From IMG/VR virus record IMGVR_UViG_3300027759_000310, positions 1-29,611 of that record: a stretch of 29,611 nt of DNA; one strand, 5' to 3'. Positions 6,426 to 12,438 of the stretch are shown here, in pieces; the first letter of the stretch is position 1; every line of letters starts with the position of its first letter. Made by a program: the position numbers and the translations under genes. The notes under the pieces are model-generated. The model saw nothing but the letters and a program-made list of their open reading frames with translations. It was not told the DNA's origin and ran no database searches. This DNA is from a virus.

Positions 6426-6441
6426 GTGCCTAGCAGGAATC

Positions 6442-6500
6442 GTTACAATTGGATATTGTTACACAATCGTTACAATCGCGCCCTTTCGGGGTTTGTTCGG
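6442..6500 (-). promoter_or_regulatory. Triple GTTACA site plus TTCGG direct repeat
   Basis: GTTACA at 6442, 6458 and 6469 (the last two 11 bp apart), TTCGG at 6485 and 6496. The first half-site is 16 bp from the -35 box. This is the only triple site. Confidence 0.55.
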
Positions 6501-6527
6501 GTGTTTTATCATCGCGGGAACCGCACC

Positions 6528-6746
6528 CTAGTTACGGGCGCGATTCACGAAGCGCTTCAAGGTTTCGACTGCCTGCGCATTTTCGGGCCGTACAAACTCC
6601 AATCGGCCGGCAGTCTTATTATCGAAAATCATTGCGCCTACATACTTCTGCACGCCACTACAATTCACGCAGGTGTGCGTATCAGGCAGAATCTCTAACC
6701 GTTCAGCGCCGATCATCTGCTTACATCGTGCACAGGTACGGCTCAT
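6528..6746 (-). CDS. Small C4 zinc-finger protein
   Basis: 72 residues. Cys5-X2-Cys8 and Cys26-X2-Cys29, with RLEILPDTHTCVNC between and around them, match the C4 finger style of the DksA/TraR superfamily. The coiled-coil tip of DksA is absent. The ATG at 6746 overlaps the kinase-like gene's TGA (ATGA), so translation is coupled. A role in binding RNA polymerase or nucleic acid is possible but unproven. Confidence 0.75.
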   Translation of the reverse strand: MSRTCARCKQMIGAERLEILPDTHTCVNCSGVQKYVGAMIFDNKTAGRLEFVRPENAQAVETLKRFVNRARN

Positions 6747-7300
6747 GCAACCATCCACGAACGAATGCGCTCGGGCTTATTTCGATTGGTTTGATTGCGC
6801 CGCAGATCCACATCGATGAATACCGGATATTCCTCACCACGCTTGCCCTTCCATCCATAGTTGCCCGTATGGAGATCATCAATACCCAGTACTTCACCAA
6901 GAGTGCGAGCATGTTCTTCAAGGCGTGGCGTGATCCACTTCGACCGCTTCATGTCGATCTTTTCCTGAATGAGCACGGCAGTGTCGCAGATTGTAAAGAA
7001 ATGCGTTTCGGGAAAGTGGCGGGCATACTTTGGATTGACACGCATCTCACCAATGAAGTCTGCTTCGTCGGCAAGACTCTGCATAGTGGACTCATCCTGT
7101 GAAAACTTAATTACAAAGTCATCAAAGATTGCGGCAGTCCGATAGGCACCCGATTCAATCTGCACCTTACGCTTGAAGGTATCACACAGTGCATCATGCG
7201 TATTAACGCGACCGTCAATATAACTGCTACCCGATTCCAAGAGTAACGCAATGCCACTTGCAATTTCGAACGACCGATCACTCAGCACCTTCGACTTCAT
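6743..7300 (-). CDS. Protein kinase-like fold protein
   Basis: 185 residues, much shorter than a full kinase (about 250-300). The landmarks are in kinase order: Lys65 in FVIKF (as in the beta-3 VAIK motif), Glu79 in a following helix, D142-L-H-T-G-N147 as a catalytic loop, and FIDVD (161-165) in the place of DFG. This also fits aminoglycoside-phosphotransferase-like folds. No glycine-rich loop is obvious. GGAG precedes the ATG, which overlaps the previous TGA. The substrate is unknown. It is next to last in a four-gene coupled chain. Confidence 0.6.
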   Translation of the reverse strand: MKSKVLSDRSFEIASGIALLLESGSSYIDGRVNTHDALCDTFKRKVQIESGAYRTAAIFDDFVIKFSQDESTMQSLADEADFIGEMRVNPKYARHFPETHFFTICDTAVLIQEKIDMKRSKWITPRLEEHARTLGEVLGIDDLHTGNYGWKGKRGEEYPVFIDVDLRRNQTNRNKPERIRSWMVA

Positions 7301-7482
7301 CGAATCACTCCATTGTTGCGGTAGCGGTTAAGCTTATCCTCAGTGCGCTTGAGGGTAGCCATTCTGTTATTCACCTGAGGCTCACGACTCGAGCGCATCT
7401 TGCCCATGCTTGGGGCGTTGTCGTATGCTTCGGTAAGTTCGGCGTACAGTTCGTCAGTGGTCATATCGTATACGTTTTTCAT
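7297..7482 (-). CDS. Unknown small phage protein
   Basis: 61 residues, with an N-terminal helix MTTDELYAELTEAYDNAP and a basic C-terminal half. GAGGAAGT lies directly before the ATG, which overlaps the upstream TGA (ATGA). Function unknown. Confidence 0.7.
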   Translation of the reverse strand: MKNVYDMTTDELYAELTEAYDNAPSMGKMRSSREPQVNNRMATLKRTEDKLNRYRNNGVIR

Positions 7483-7655
7483 ACTTCCTCTAGTAAGTCA
7501 GGATAAAAGTCAGCAATCTCAGCCCGCAAATCTTCATCACTCAACTTCTCCAACGCACCTGCCAGACAATCATGTGCGTAACTTACGAGCGTATCCATAT
7601 CCATGCCATCCACGATGCGGTCTACATACTCGCTAATCAATTCGTCGTTCGTCAT
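7479..7655 (-). CDS. Conserved small phage protein, MTNDELISEY type
   Basis: 58 residues, fully helical and acidic. The pattern ELISEYVDRIVDGMDMDTL followed by LSDEDLRAEIADFYPDLL resembles a widespread small phage protein of unknown function that I recall from cyanophages and others. It starts 4 nt after the upstream stop and overlaps the next gene by 4 nt. Confidence 0.75.
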   Translation of the reverse strand: MTNDELISEYVDRIVDGMDMDTLVSYAHDCLAGALEKLSDEDLRAEIADFYPDLLEEV

Positions 7656-7659
7656 CTGA

Positions 7660-7956
7660 TTACCGCTTGTAAAGGTAGCTTCCGTAAGGGTCGGCAACCG
7701 CCGTCACCTTGTCCAATTCACGCAACAGATTAAACCGTGCATCCTTCGCAGGTGCGTTCCAACCTGCCGCCTTCAGCAGGTCGCCCGTAGACAGGTCCAC
7801 GAAGCTGTGCACCGAACGCCCAATGCGGGGCGGGTTAGAAGTGAAGACAACCTTGCCATACTTTCGGCCAGGAATGAACTCGACGGTTTCGTCCGTGAGC
7901 GTCTGCAAGTGGCCCAGATACTGGGCGATTGCTGCGGTGAGGTTGATGTTTGTCAT
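7660..7956 (-). CDS. Conserved phage protein, GRSVHSFVD motif
   Basis: 98 residues. RKYGKVV (31-37) and GRSVHSFVDLSTGDLLKAAGW with APAKDAR after it match a phage protein pattern seen in many T4-like and other phages, function unknown. The ATG at 7956 is 7 nt from the -10 box and is probably leaderless. First gene of an operon of five genes ending at 6528. Confidence 0.75.
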   Translation of the reverse strand: MTNINLTAAIAQYLGHLQTLTDETVEFIPGRKYGKVVFTSNPPRIGRSVHSFVDLSTGDLLKAAGWNAPAKDARFNLLRELDKVTAVADPYGSYLYKR

Positions 7957-7963
7957 ATACTGT

Positions 7964-7992
7964 AATATAACCTATTAACTGGCAGAAGTCAA
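7964..7992 (-). promoter_or_regulatory. Promoter, TTGACT class, inside the end of the upstream gene
   Basis: TTGACT (7992-7987), 17 bp, TATATT (7969-7964). The stop codon of the upstream gene (7977-7975) lies in the spacer. No GTTACA or TTCGG repeats here. Confidence 0.8.
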
Positions 7993-8187
7993 GGGGGTAT
8001 CGGAATATTTCGGCATCGGTGCATCACTGTAATTGTAATGGATAATGGCCGCCGCCTGCGCCACCATCGGCCCCATATACTTTATCCAACTGATGTCGGC
8101 GTTCTCGCCCTTGTCAAGTTCGGCGGCAAGTTCAAGCAACGACATGACGAGTGCTGCTTCACGGTAGGTATTCTGTGTGTTTGTCAT
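7975..8187 (-). CDS. Unknown small phage protein
   Basis: 70 residues. A helical N-terminal half (EAALVMSLLELAAELDKGEN) is followed by a hydrophobic patch (MVAQAAAIIHYNY), too short to call a membrane span with confidence. It starts 7 nt after the upstream stop, with no clear ribosome-binding site. Function unknown. Confidence 0.7.
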   Translation of the reverse strand: MTNTQNTYREAALVMSLLELAAELDKGENADISWIKYMGPMVAQAAAIIHYNYSDAPMPKYSDTPLTSAS

Positions 8188-8194
8188 ATATTGA

Positions 8195-8503
8195 TTAAAA
8201 CCAAGTCTGATGGTTTTCGGCAATGTGCTCACTGCCGTCATACTCCTCAATGTCCCAACCCTTCTCCTGCAGCCACATCGGCACTTCCACTACCTTCAGG
8301 TTTGCATATCGGCCGGACGCCTTCTTAGGGCCCAACGCTTCCACGACAGCAATCAAATCGGCGTCATCCCGCCCAATCTCATCGGCGTAGGTGGCGCGTT
8401 CATCGGCGGCAATGCCCTTCCGCTCACGGAACATGGCAATGGCTTCGTCCGACAGGTCAAACCCGCCGCAGCAGGTGTTAATCACAATCTTAAAAGTTTC
8501 CAT
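8195..8503 (-). CDS. Conserved phage protein, INTCCGGF type
   Basis: 102 residues. The start KIVINTCCGGFDLSDEAI, the middle DLIAVVEALG, and the end WDIEEYDGSEHIAENHQTW match a widespread small family in phages and bacteria with unknown function. The double Cys at 10-11 stands where other members usually have CYGGF. GGGAG lies upstream and the ATG follows the previous stop by 1 nt. Confidence 0.8.
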   Translation of the reverse strand: METFKIVINTCCGGFDLSDEAIAMFRERKGIAADERATYADEIGRDDADLIAVVEALGPKKASGRYANLKVVEVPMWLQEKGWDIEEYDGSEHIAENHQTWF

Positions 8504-8504
8504 G

Positions 8505-8681
8505 TTATCGTGCTCCCTTGCTGGCGCAGTATCCTTCGATGTGGTAATGATTGATTGCCTCTTCAGAGCTGGCCCACTCTTCCATTGCTTCGACGCTCTT
8601 AAAGGTTTTCTTGAATTCACGGCCCGGCCCGAAGCCGGTGTACTTGGTGCCAATCACGGTCACCTTCTGTGTGTTTTTCAT
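8505..8681 (-). CDS. Unknown small phage protein
   Basis: 58 residues, so easily missed. N-terminal beta-like stretch (KVTVIGTKYTGFGPG), then helices with EEWASSEEAI. Two ATGs are adjacent (8684, 8681) and the second is 8 nt from the -10 box. No Shine-Dalgarno site. First gene of a three-gene run with 8195 and 7975. Confidence 0.7.
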   Translation of the reverse strand: MKNTQKVTVIGTKYTGFGPGREFKKTFKSVEAMEEWASSEEAINHYHIEGYCASKGAR

Positions 8682-8689
8682 CATACCTA

Positions 8690-8718
8690 AATGTACCCTA
8701 TTAATGGGAGGAAGTCAA
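8690..8718 (-). promoter_or_regulatory. Promoter, TTGACT class, for the gene at 8681
   Basis: TTGACT (8718-8713), 17 bp, TACATT (8695-8690). Confidence 0.75.
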
Positions 8719-8733
8719 GTGGTAGTTGAAACC

Positions 8734-8760
8734 GTTACAAATCGTTCGGGTATTCTTCGG
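8734..8760 (-). promoter_or_regulatory. GTTACA half-site and TTCGG direct repeat within a gene end
   Basis: GTTACA at 8734 overlaps the stop codon of the upstream gene. TTCGG at 8745 and 8756 (11-bp period) lies in its last codons. The half-site is 15 bp from the -35 box. Confidence 0.5.
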
Positions 8761-8941
8761 TTTCTTCCGGCTGGTCGAAATCGGGGTGCGGGCCTGGCGC
8801 TCCCGTATAATACGGATTCCGTAACCATGTATCATACGGCGAAAGAATATACTCCACATTCGGGCGCTCCTCGCCATACGCCTCGGCGTACTGGTCGAGC
8901 GCACCACGGCGCCACTCGCTGTTACTCATTTCATATTCCAT
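8735..8941 (-). CDS. Unknown acidic small protein
   Basis: 68 residues, strongly acidic, Tyr- and Pro-rich at the C-terminus (GPHPDFDQPEETEEYPNDL). The ATG at 8941 overlaps the preceding stop (TAATG). Last gene of the operon with the two paralogues 8941-9382. Function unknown. Confidence 0.7.
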   Translation of the reverse strand: MEYEMSNSEWRRGALDQYAEAYGEERPNVEYILSPYDTWLRNPYYTGAPGPHPDFDQPEETEEYPNDL

Positions 8942-9159
8942 TAAGAGTTAGCCGCCATGTCCCAGAATTCACGGGCAGAATCGGATAGAGCGTCCCAATA
9001 CGTGACGCCCTCAACATACATGAGCGCATCAGTCAACCGCTGAAAGAAGATAGAATTACCGTCAACTAGCCGTTGCACTTCCCACTTGGCCAAGCCATAT
9101 CCGACAGGGACATCGCCTAAGGGGCGCACTTCGAAGTTTTTCGTAGTGAAGGCTTTCAT
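8941..9159 (-). CDS. Paralogue A of a tandem pair
   Basis: 72 residues. Its C-terminal two thirds align with the next gene: KWEVQ, LTDALMYVEGV, then SDSAREFWDMAANS. The pattern suggests one small mixed domain with a helical tail. It starts 1 nt after the stop of its paralogue. Function unknown. Confidence 0.75.
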   Translation of the reverse strand: MKAFTTKNFEVRPLGDVPVGYGLAKWEVQRLVDGNSIFFQRLTDALMYVEGVTYWDALSDSAREFWDMAANS

Positions 9160-9160
9160 A

Positions 9161-9382
9161 TTAGGACATTGCCACCAGATTCCAATACTGGCGGGCCTCG
9201 CTGGAAAGGTCGTCAAGGCGTTGCACGCCTTCCACCCACATGAGCGCATCCGTCAGATGCGTGTGCCACGTAGCCTTGCCATTGGCGTCGAGCACTTCCC
9301 ACTTCTCGCCGTAGAAGGTATGGAAGGGCAACGGGCGAAGGTTGTTGCCCGAGCGGGATTCGAATGTAGTGAAGTTTTTCAT
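9161..9382 (-). CDS. Paralogue B of a tandem pair
   Basis: 73 residues. KWEVL, LTDALMWVEGV and SSEARQYWNLVAMS match paralogue A at the same spacing, so a recent tandem duplication is clear. First gene of the operon. The ATG is 7 nt from the -10 box and has no Shine-Dalgarno site. Function unknown. Confidence 0.75.
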   Translation of the reverse strand: MKNFTTFESRSGNNLRPLPFHTFYGEKWEVLDANGKATWHTHLTDALMWVEGVQRLDDLSSEARQYWNLVAMS

Positions 9383-9389
9383 ATACTGT

Positions 9390-9418
9390 AATATACCCCT
9401 ATTACTGTCCAGAGTCAA
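9390..9418 (-). promoter_or_regulatory. Promoter, TTGACT class, for the operon at 9382
   Basis: TTGACT (9418-9413), 17 bp, TATATT (9395-9390). Confidence 0.8.
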
Positions 9419-9433
9419 GGGGCTAAAACTGTC

Positions 9434-9471
9434 GTTACAATTCCGTTACAATACCTTCGGGGTCTGTTCGG
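9434..9471 (-). promoter_or_regulatory. Tandem GTTACA and TTCGG direct repeats
   Basis: GTTACA at 9434 and 9445, TTCGG at 9456 and 9467. All four sites are in step with an 11-bp period. 15 bp from the -35 box. Confidence 0.6.
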
Positions 9472-9481
9472 GTGCGTTTTA

Positions 9482-9586
9482 TCATCGCGGATCGTCGCGC
9501 TGAACGATGTGCCGCCAAACTAATACCACGAATAGTACGGAGGCGACACACCATCCCACCACGAACATGCCGATTACTTTAAGCAT
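9482..9586 (-). CDS. 34-residue membrane microprotein
   Basis: One hydrophobic helix (VIGMFVVGWCVASVLFVVLV, residues 4-23) followed by a basic/acidic tail WRHIVQRDDPR. The ATG at 9586 overlaps the upstream gene by 8 nt. The stop TGA is followed at once by TAA. Too short for a family assignment. Confidence 0.6.
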   Translation of the reverse strand: MLKVIGMFVVGWCVASVLFVVLVWRHIVQRDDPR

Positions 9587-9725
9587 TAATGGCTGAAATG
9601 TCAAGACGCCGCAACTGCTCACGGTACGCCTGTAGGTATGCCTTGCCCCGTGCTTCGGCTTCCAGCTCGAGCGTGAGCAGCTCGGTGGACGAACTCTTCT
9701 TCAAAAACTCTTCATTGCTATGCAT
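9579..9725 (-). CDS. Small helical protein
   Basis: 48 residues, charged and helical (STELLTLELEAEARGKAYLQ). CGGAGTATAAC precedes the ATG at 9725. It sits between two tiny membrane-protein genes and overlaps the next by 8 nt. Function unknown. Confidence 0.65.
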   Translation of the reverse strand: MHSNEEFLKKSSSTELLTLELEAEARGKAYLQAYREQLRRLDISAINA

Positions 9726-9771
9726 GTTATACTCCGTTAGTATGTGTGCGAAAAGAAAACTGTTGCGATGG

Positions 9772-9867
9772 TTAGTCAATCGGCTTGTTTGAATCGTATG
9801 GCGGTGTGAGAACAAACACCAGACTTAACAGAAACCAACTGACGAGAACTTTTAGAACAAGTATCAT
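9772..9867 (-). CDS. 31-residue membrane microprotein
   Basis: A hydrophobic N-terminal helix (LVLKVLVSWFLLSLVFVLTP, residues 3-22) and a short polar tail. The ATG overlaps the SWIM gene's TGA (ATGA), so re-initiation would express it. It could also be a signal-anchor peptide. Confidence 0.55.
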   Translation of the reverse strand: MILVLKVLVSWFLLSLVFVLTPPYDSNKPID

Positions 9868-10184
9868 ATGGTATGTTTACAGTGTTTCCGAAAAGAAAAG
9901 CCAGCACACGTACAGGTGGGACGTTTGCCCGCCCATGTTTCTACGATGTAGATATCACCCTTGCTACCGTATGCGTACTCGGCGGTGAGTGGTCCACTTG
10001 CTACCGCCAGTAACGGCTTCATCCATTCGAAATGCTGGGGCTCAGTACCCACTGGAAACGCGCCACTATGGTCAACAATGGTATCACCCCACATGACTTT
10101 ATGCACGGTCCCAGCAGCGATCCTGGTGACGCCACGGGGCATTTCATAGACTGCAGGCGGATAGGTTGACCAGATTTTATACAT
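9864..10184 (-). CDS. SWIM zinc-finger protein
   Basis: 106 residues. The C-terminus reads CTCAGFSFRKHCKH (residues 91-104), the C-X-C-Xn-C-X-H signature of SWIM fingers, which bind zinc and often DNA or protein. The N-terminal part is beta-rich with GDTIVDHSGAFPVG. The ATG overlaps the upstream stop (TAATG). Its partner is unknown. Confidence 0.75.
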   Translation of the reverse strand: MYKIWSTYPPAVYEMPRGVTRIAAGTVHKVMWGDTIVDHSGAFPVGTEPQHFEWMKPLLAVASGPLTAEYAYGSKGDIYIVETWAGKRPTCTCAGFSFRKHCKHTI

Positions 10185-10420
10185 TAATCAATAATCTCAA
10201 CTTCGTTATCGGGGCAACCGTATCGAACAATCTTACACACATACACTTGCGGATACTCACCATCGTTCACGGCCAGTACCAAGGTATCGCCCGTGAGTGC
10301 GTAGGCCAGTGGTTCACTGCCCTCATCCGTAGTCACCTGCGTAATACATTCCCGCGTCATCTTCTTAATGTAATCGGCGGCGACCTTCACGCCGTTCCAC
10401 TCTCGCATCTGAATACGCAT
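10184..10420 (-). CDS. Unknown small phage protein
   Basis: 78 residues, with a helical start and then beta-like segments (YALTGDTLVLAVNDGEY, VYVCKIVRYG). GGAGGAAG precedes the ATG at 10420, which overlaps the previous stop. An alternative ATG lies at 10408. Function unknown. Confidence 0.7.
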   Translation of the reverse strand: MRIQMREWNGVKVAADYIKKMTRECITQVTTDEGSEPLAYALTGDTLVLAVNDGEYPQVYVCKIVRYGCPDNEVEIID

Positions 10421-10584
10421 TACTTCTTCCTCCCAAGTTTAAGTGCCTTCAACTGGGCCTTGAAGATGTCACGGCCCTTCTGCTTGTTTGCATGCCACAG
10501 TCCTTTCTTCTCATCCATCGCCGAAAGGAATTCGAACTGGGCTTCCATCATGAGCTTGTCATACGTCGAAAGAGCGGGAGTCAT
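10420..10584 (-). CDS. Small basic protein
   Basis: 54 residues, helical with a lysine-rich C-terminus (AQLKALKLGRKK). It lies 7 nt after the preceding stop and overlaps the next gene in TAATG. No clear ribosome-binding site. Function unknown. Confidence 0.65.
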   Translation of the reverse strand: MTPALSTYDKLMMEAQFEFLSAMDEKKGLWHANKQKGRDIFKAQLKALKLGRKK

Positions 10585-10591
10585 AGTATTA

Positions 10592-10792
10592 TTAAAGATT
10601 AAAGTATGCAGCAGGAACCGCAGATTTCAGAAACCCTTCGAAGTCAAAGCGAGGATGGTCAAGCTTCGCATCCTCGGCGATGAACTGTGCGAGGCGTGGC
10701 AGGATAAGGTCGGCGTCGATCCGGCCCTTCAGGTAGGCGTTCTGCGTGAAGGAAATCAACTGGGCGAGTGTTTCGTAGTCTTTTTTAGTCAT
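10592..10792 (-). CDS. Conserved small phage protein, MTKKDYE type
   Basis: 66 residues. The start MTKKDYETLAQLI and the end HPRFDFEGFLKSAVP match a small helical family found in very many phages, function unknown. The ATG at 10792 is 6 nt from the -10 box, so it should be leaderless. First gene of a run down to 9482. Confidence 0.8.
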   Translation of the reverse strand: MTKKDYETLAQLISFTQNAYLKGRIDADLILPRLAQFIAEDAKLDHPRFDFEGFLKSAVPAAYFNL

Positions 10793-10798
10793 ATACTA

Positions 10799-10827
10799 AA
10801 TATAACCTAGTCTAGTAGGAAAGGGAA
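10799..10827 (-). promoter_or_regulatory. Promoter, TTCCCT class, for the operon at 10792
   Basis: TTCCCT (10827-10822), 17 bp, TATATT (10804-10799). Confidence 0.75.
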
Positions 10828-10843
10828 GGGGCAACCGGCGGTC

Positions 10844-10860
10844 GTTACACGCCTGTTACA
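10844..10860 (-). promoter_or_regulatory. Tandem GTTACA direct repeat
   Basis: GTTACA at 10844 and 10855, 16 bp from the -35 box. No TTCGG pair. Confidence 0.55.
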
Positions 10861-10872
10861 ATTGGGACACCA

Positions 10873-11121
10873 TCACGACAGTACTGTCGTCTTCCACATT
10901 GCCACGAGCGCGGCGTGACCGGCGTGTGCGGCATCCTCTGTTTCGTATCGCTGGCCATCTACCTCTGACCAATCCGTCACGGTGCCGTCACTGTCCGCAC
11001 GAAACACCATTGATTCGTACATATGGCCACCAAACAAGTCTGGATAATTTTCTGCGCCGGGCAACTTCACAGTAGAGACAACATATCCGTCCACCACGGT
11101 ATGAGCAATTTGGTTTTTCAT
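10873..11121 (-). CDS. Conserved small phage protein, FGGHMYESMVF type
   Basis: 82 residues. The series VSTVKLPG, PDLFGGHMYESMVF, DWSEVDGQRYET and GHAALVAMW resembles a recurrent phage protein pattern of unknown function. It starts 1 nt after the preceding stop. Last gene of an operon of three. Confidence 0.75.
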   Translation of the reverse strand: MKNQIAHTVVDGYVVSTVKLPGAENYPDLFGGHMYESMVFRADSDGTVTDWSEVDGQRYETEDAAHAGHAALVAMWKTTVLS

Positions 11122-11122
11122 A

Positions 11123-11341
11123 TTACTGATATTCCACAAAGGTTGAAAGGTACTTCGTAATTTCGGCGTCATACCAACTTGGCCAACAATGGGCCCACTC
11201 GCGCCGATAGAGATATCCAGAGTTACCCGAATTCGGGCTGGGATCGTCTTCCCAAATAGATTGGATTACACCATTTCGATAAACCACTTCTGCCGTAATC
11301 GTATGGCCGCGGTCGCCAACCTTTGTAAAGGTCTTAGTCAT
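11123..11341 (-). CDS. Unknown small phage protein
   Basis: 72 residues. A beta-like start (GHTITAEVVYRNGVIQSI) is followed by an Asp/Pro/Asn/Gly turn region and a Trp-rich segment (WAHCWPSWYDAEI). It starts 1 nt after the preceding stop (TAATATG). Function unknown. Confidence 0.7.
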   Translation of the reverse strand: MTKTFTKVGDRGHTITAEVVYRNGVIQSIWEDDPSPNSGNSGYLYRREWAHCWPSWYDAEITKYLSTFVEYQ

Positions 11342-11342
11342 A

Positions 11343-11504
11343 TTACCGATGTACTCCGTTATATTCCATGTAGTTGGCACCTACTTCATAATCCTGCACA
11401 CACATCCAACTGCAGAATCCCATGTCCTTCAGCTGTTCACCGGCCGAGGTGAAGATCGTGCAGCGACACTGGCGGCACTTCGTTGATTTCGTTTCGTTTT
11501 TCAT
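11343..11504 (-). CDS. Small zinc-ribbon protein
   Basis: 53 residues. Cys10-X2-Cys13-X-Cys15 and Cys31-X3-Cys35 (FCSWMC) make a likely zinc site, laid out as in the gene at 3445. Two adjacent ATGs exist (11507, 11504). The second is 8 nt from the -10 box, without a Shine-Dalgarno site. First gene of the operon. Confidence 0.7.
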   Translation of the reverse strand: MKNETKSTKCRQCRCTIFTSAGEQLKDMGFCSWMCVQDYEVGANYMEYNGVHR

Positions 11505-11512
11505 CATACTGT

Positions 11513-11541
11513 AATATACCCTAGTGGGAGGGGAAAGTCAA
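11513..11541 (-). promoter_or_regulatory. Promoter, TTGACT class, for the operon at 11504
   Basis: TTGACT (11541-11536), 17 bp, TATATT (11518-11513). Confidence 0.8.
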
Positions 11542-11556
11542 GGGGAGAACCCCGTC

Positions 11557-11594
11557 GTTACAAGCCTGTTACAAACCCTTCGGGTTACCTTCGG
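11557..11594 (-). promoter_or_regulatory. Tandem GTTACA and TTCGG direct repeats
   Basis: GTTACA at 11557 and 11568, TTCGG at 11579 and 11590. All are in step with an 11-bp period, 15 bp from the -35 box. The last TTCGG overlaps the upstream gene's coding end. Confidence 0.6.
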
Positions 11595-11698
11595 TCCTTC
11601 CAATCGTAGTAGGCCATGAGTGCCGTTGCGGCAATCTGACTGACGCCCCACATAAGGGCAACGAGAAGTACGACGGCACCAATCACATACATGATCAT
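11585..11698 (-). CDS. 37-residue membrane microprotein
   Basis: A hydrophobic helix at 3-19 (MYVIGAVVLLVALMWGV) runs into a second short apolar stretch, and the tail YYDWKDRR is charged. It starts 1 nt after the upstream stop (TAATATG). Function unknown. Confidence 0.6.
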   Translation of the reverse strand: MIMYVIGAVVLLVALMWGVSQIAATALMAYYDWKDRR

Positions 11699-11699
11699 A

Positions 11700-11906
11700 T
11701 TAAGTATGAGCATATCCGTCCTTCTCGACACCAATCCACATGCCGTTTGCGTTAATCATCACCGAGTCATCACACCCAGGATGTACCGTCAACACATGCG
11801 GTAAATTCTGGCAAAGGGCAACTTTACACGCCGAGTCATATTGCTCAGTCGTCATGTGGGCGGAGAACCCAGACGGCCACACAAACTTATAGACTAACAT
11901 GCTCAT
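11700..11906 (-). CDS. Unknown small phage protein
   Basis: 68 residues with three Cys. Motifs are FVWPSGFSAHMTTEQYDSAC, then a hydrophobic ALCQNLPHVLTVHPGCDD. It follows the microprotein gene with GGGGAAAG as ribosome-binding site. Internal ATG alternative at 11900. Function unknown. Confidence 0.65.
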   Translation of the reverse strand: MSMLVYKFVWPSGFSAHMTTEQYDSACKVALCQNLPHVLTVHPGCDDSVMINANGMWIGVEKDGYAHT

Positions 11907-11907
11907 G

Positions 11908-11994
11908 TTACTTTCCCCATCCGAAGAATGATTCAAGGATGCCGTACACCACGATGAACATAAAGAACACACCACCTGCGACGATCACTGCCAT
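11908..11994 (-). CDS. 28-residue membrane microprotein
   Basis: Almost the whole peptide is one hydrophobic helix (VIVAGGVFFMFIVVYGI) with a FFGWGK tail. CGGAG lies upstream and the ATG is 1 nt after the previous stop (TAACATG). Function unknown. Confidence 0.55.
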   Translation of the reverse strand: MAVIVAGGVFFMFIVVYGILESFFGWGK

Positions 11995-11995
11995 G

Positions 11996-12163
11996 TTAGT
12001 TTATCTCCGTTTTAATCAGTTCGTAGTAATCATAGAAGTCATTCGACACCAACCACTCACCGTATGTTTCTGCGGCAACCACATCCGTGAACACCTTTTC
12101 GGTATCCGGCTGATGTGGCGCCGTCACCACATACTTCTCGTTGTTTTCGTTGTTTAAGTTCAT
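11996..12163 (-). CDS. Paralogue A of the MNLNNENN pair
   Basis: 55 residues. The first eight residues MNLNNENN and the C-terminal acidic segment (AYGEWLV-like, YDYYELIKTEIN) are shared with the gene at 12439. The ATG is 5 nt from the -10 box, the shortest spacing seen. First gene of a four-gene operon down to 11585. Function unknown. Confidence 0.7.
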   Translation of the reverse strand: MNLNNENNEKYVVTAPHQPDTEKVFTDVVAAETYGEWLVSNDFYDYYELIKTEIN

Positions 12164-12168
12164 ACTGT

Positions 12169-12197
12169 AATATAACCTATTAATGTTCAAATGTCAA
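12169..12197 (-). promoter_or_regulatory. Promoter, TTGACA class, for the operon at 12163
   Basis: TTGACA (12197-12192), 17 bp, TATATT (12174-12169). No GTTACA repeats nearby. Confidence 0.85.
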
Positions 12198-12206
12198 GGG
12201 GCAACT

Positions 12207-12377
12207 TTAATATTCAACAGGTGACTTAAGCGACGTTATGGTGTACCCTTCATTTCTGATAAGTTCCATCGACAGCGTATTGAAAACCCAGCGCGATGCC
12301 GTCGCCTCAGTGGAGAAGGGGCCGAAGAACTCAGCGGGGGCCATCGGGGTGCGGGCGCGAACACAAACCATGAACAT
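12207..12377 (-). CDS. Unknown small phage protein
   Basis: 56 residues. FFGPFSTEATASRWVFNTL in the middle, then a short beta-like end. AAGGAGA 8 nt before the ATG at 12377 gives a clear start, and the leader matches that of the Gp88-like gene. It lies between the two MNLNNENN paralogues. Function unknown. Confidence 0.7.
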   Translation of the reverse strand: MFMVCVRARTPMAPAEFFGPFSTEATASRWVFNTLSMELIRNEGYTITSLKSPVEY

Positions 12378-12403
12378 CGTTGCTCTCCTTGAGTGTATAC
12401 CGT

Positions 12404-12432
12404 AATATACCCTATTAACTACAGAAAGTCAA
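12404..12432 (-). promoter_or_regulatory. Promoter, TTGACT class, for the gene at 12377
   Basis: TTGACT (12432-12427), 17 bp, TATATT (12409-12404). Confidence 0.8.
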
Positions 12433-12438
12433 GGGGTA

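Noticed and set aside
6449-7102. Plus-strand reading frame of 217 codons
   Set aside because: Opposite the kinase-like and zinc-finger genes; crosses the promoter repeats.
10166-10810. Plus-strand reading frame of 214 codons
   Set aside because: Covers three coupled minus-strand genes and a minus-strand promoter.
253-11594. CRISPR array suggested by regularly repeated spacers
   Set aside because: The repeats are short promoter-associated motifs spaced by gene length, and there are no regular spacers or cas genes.
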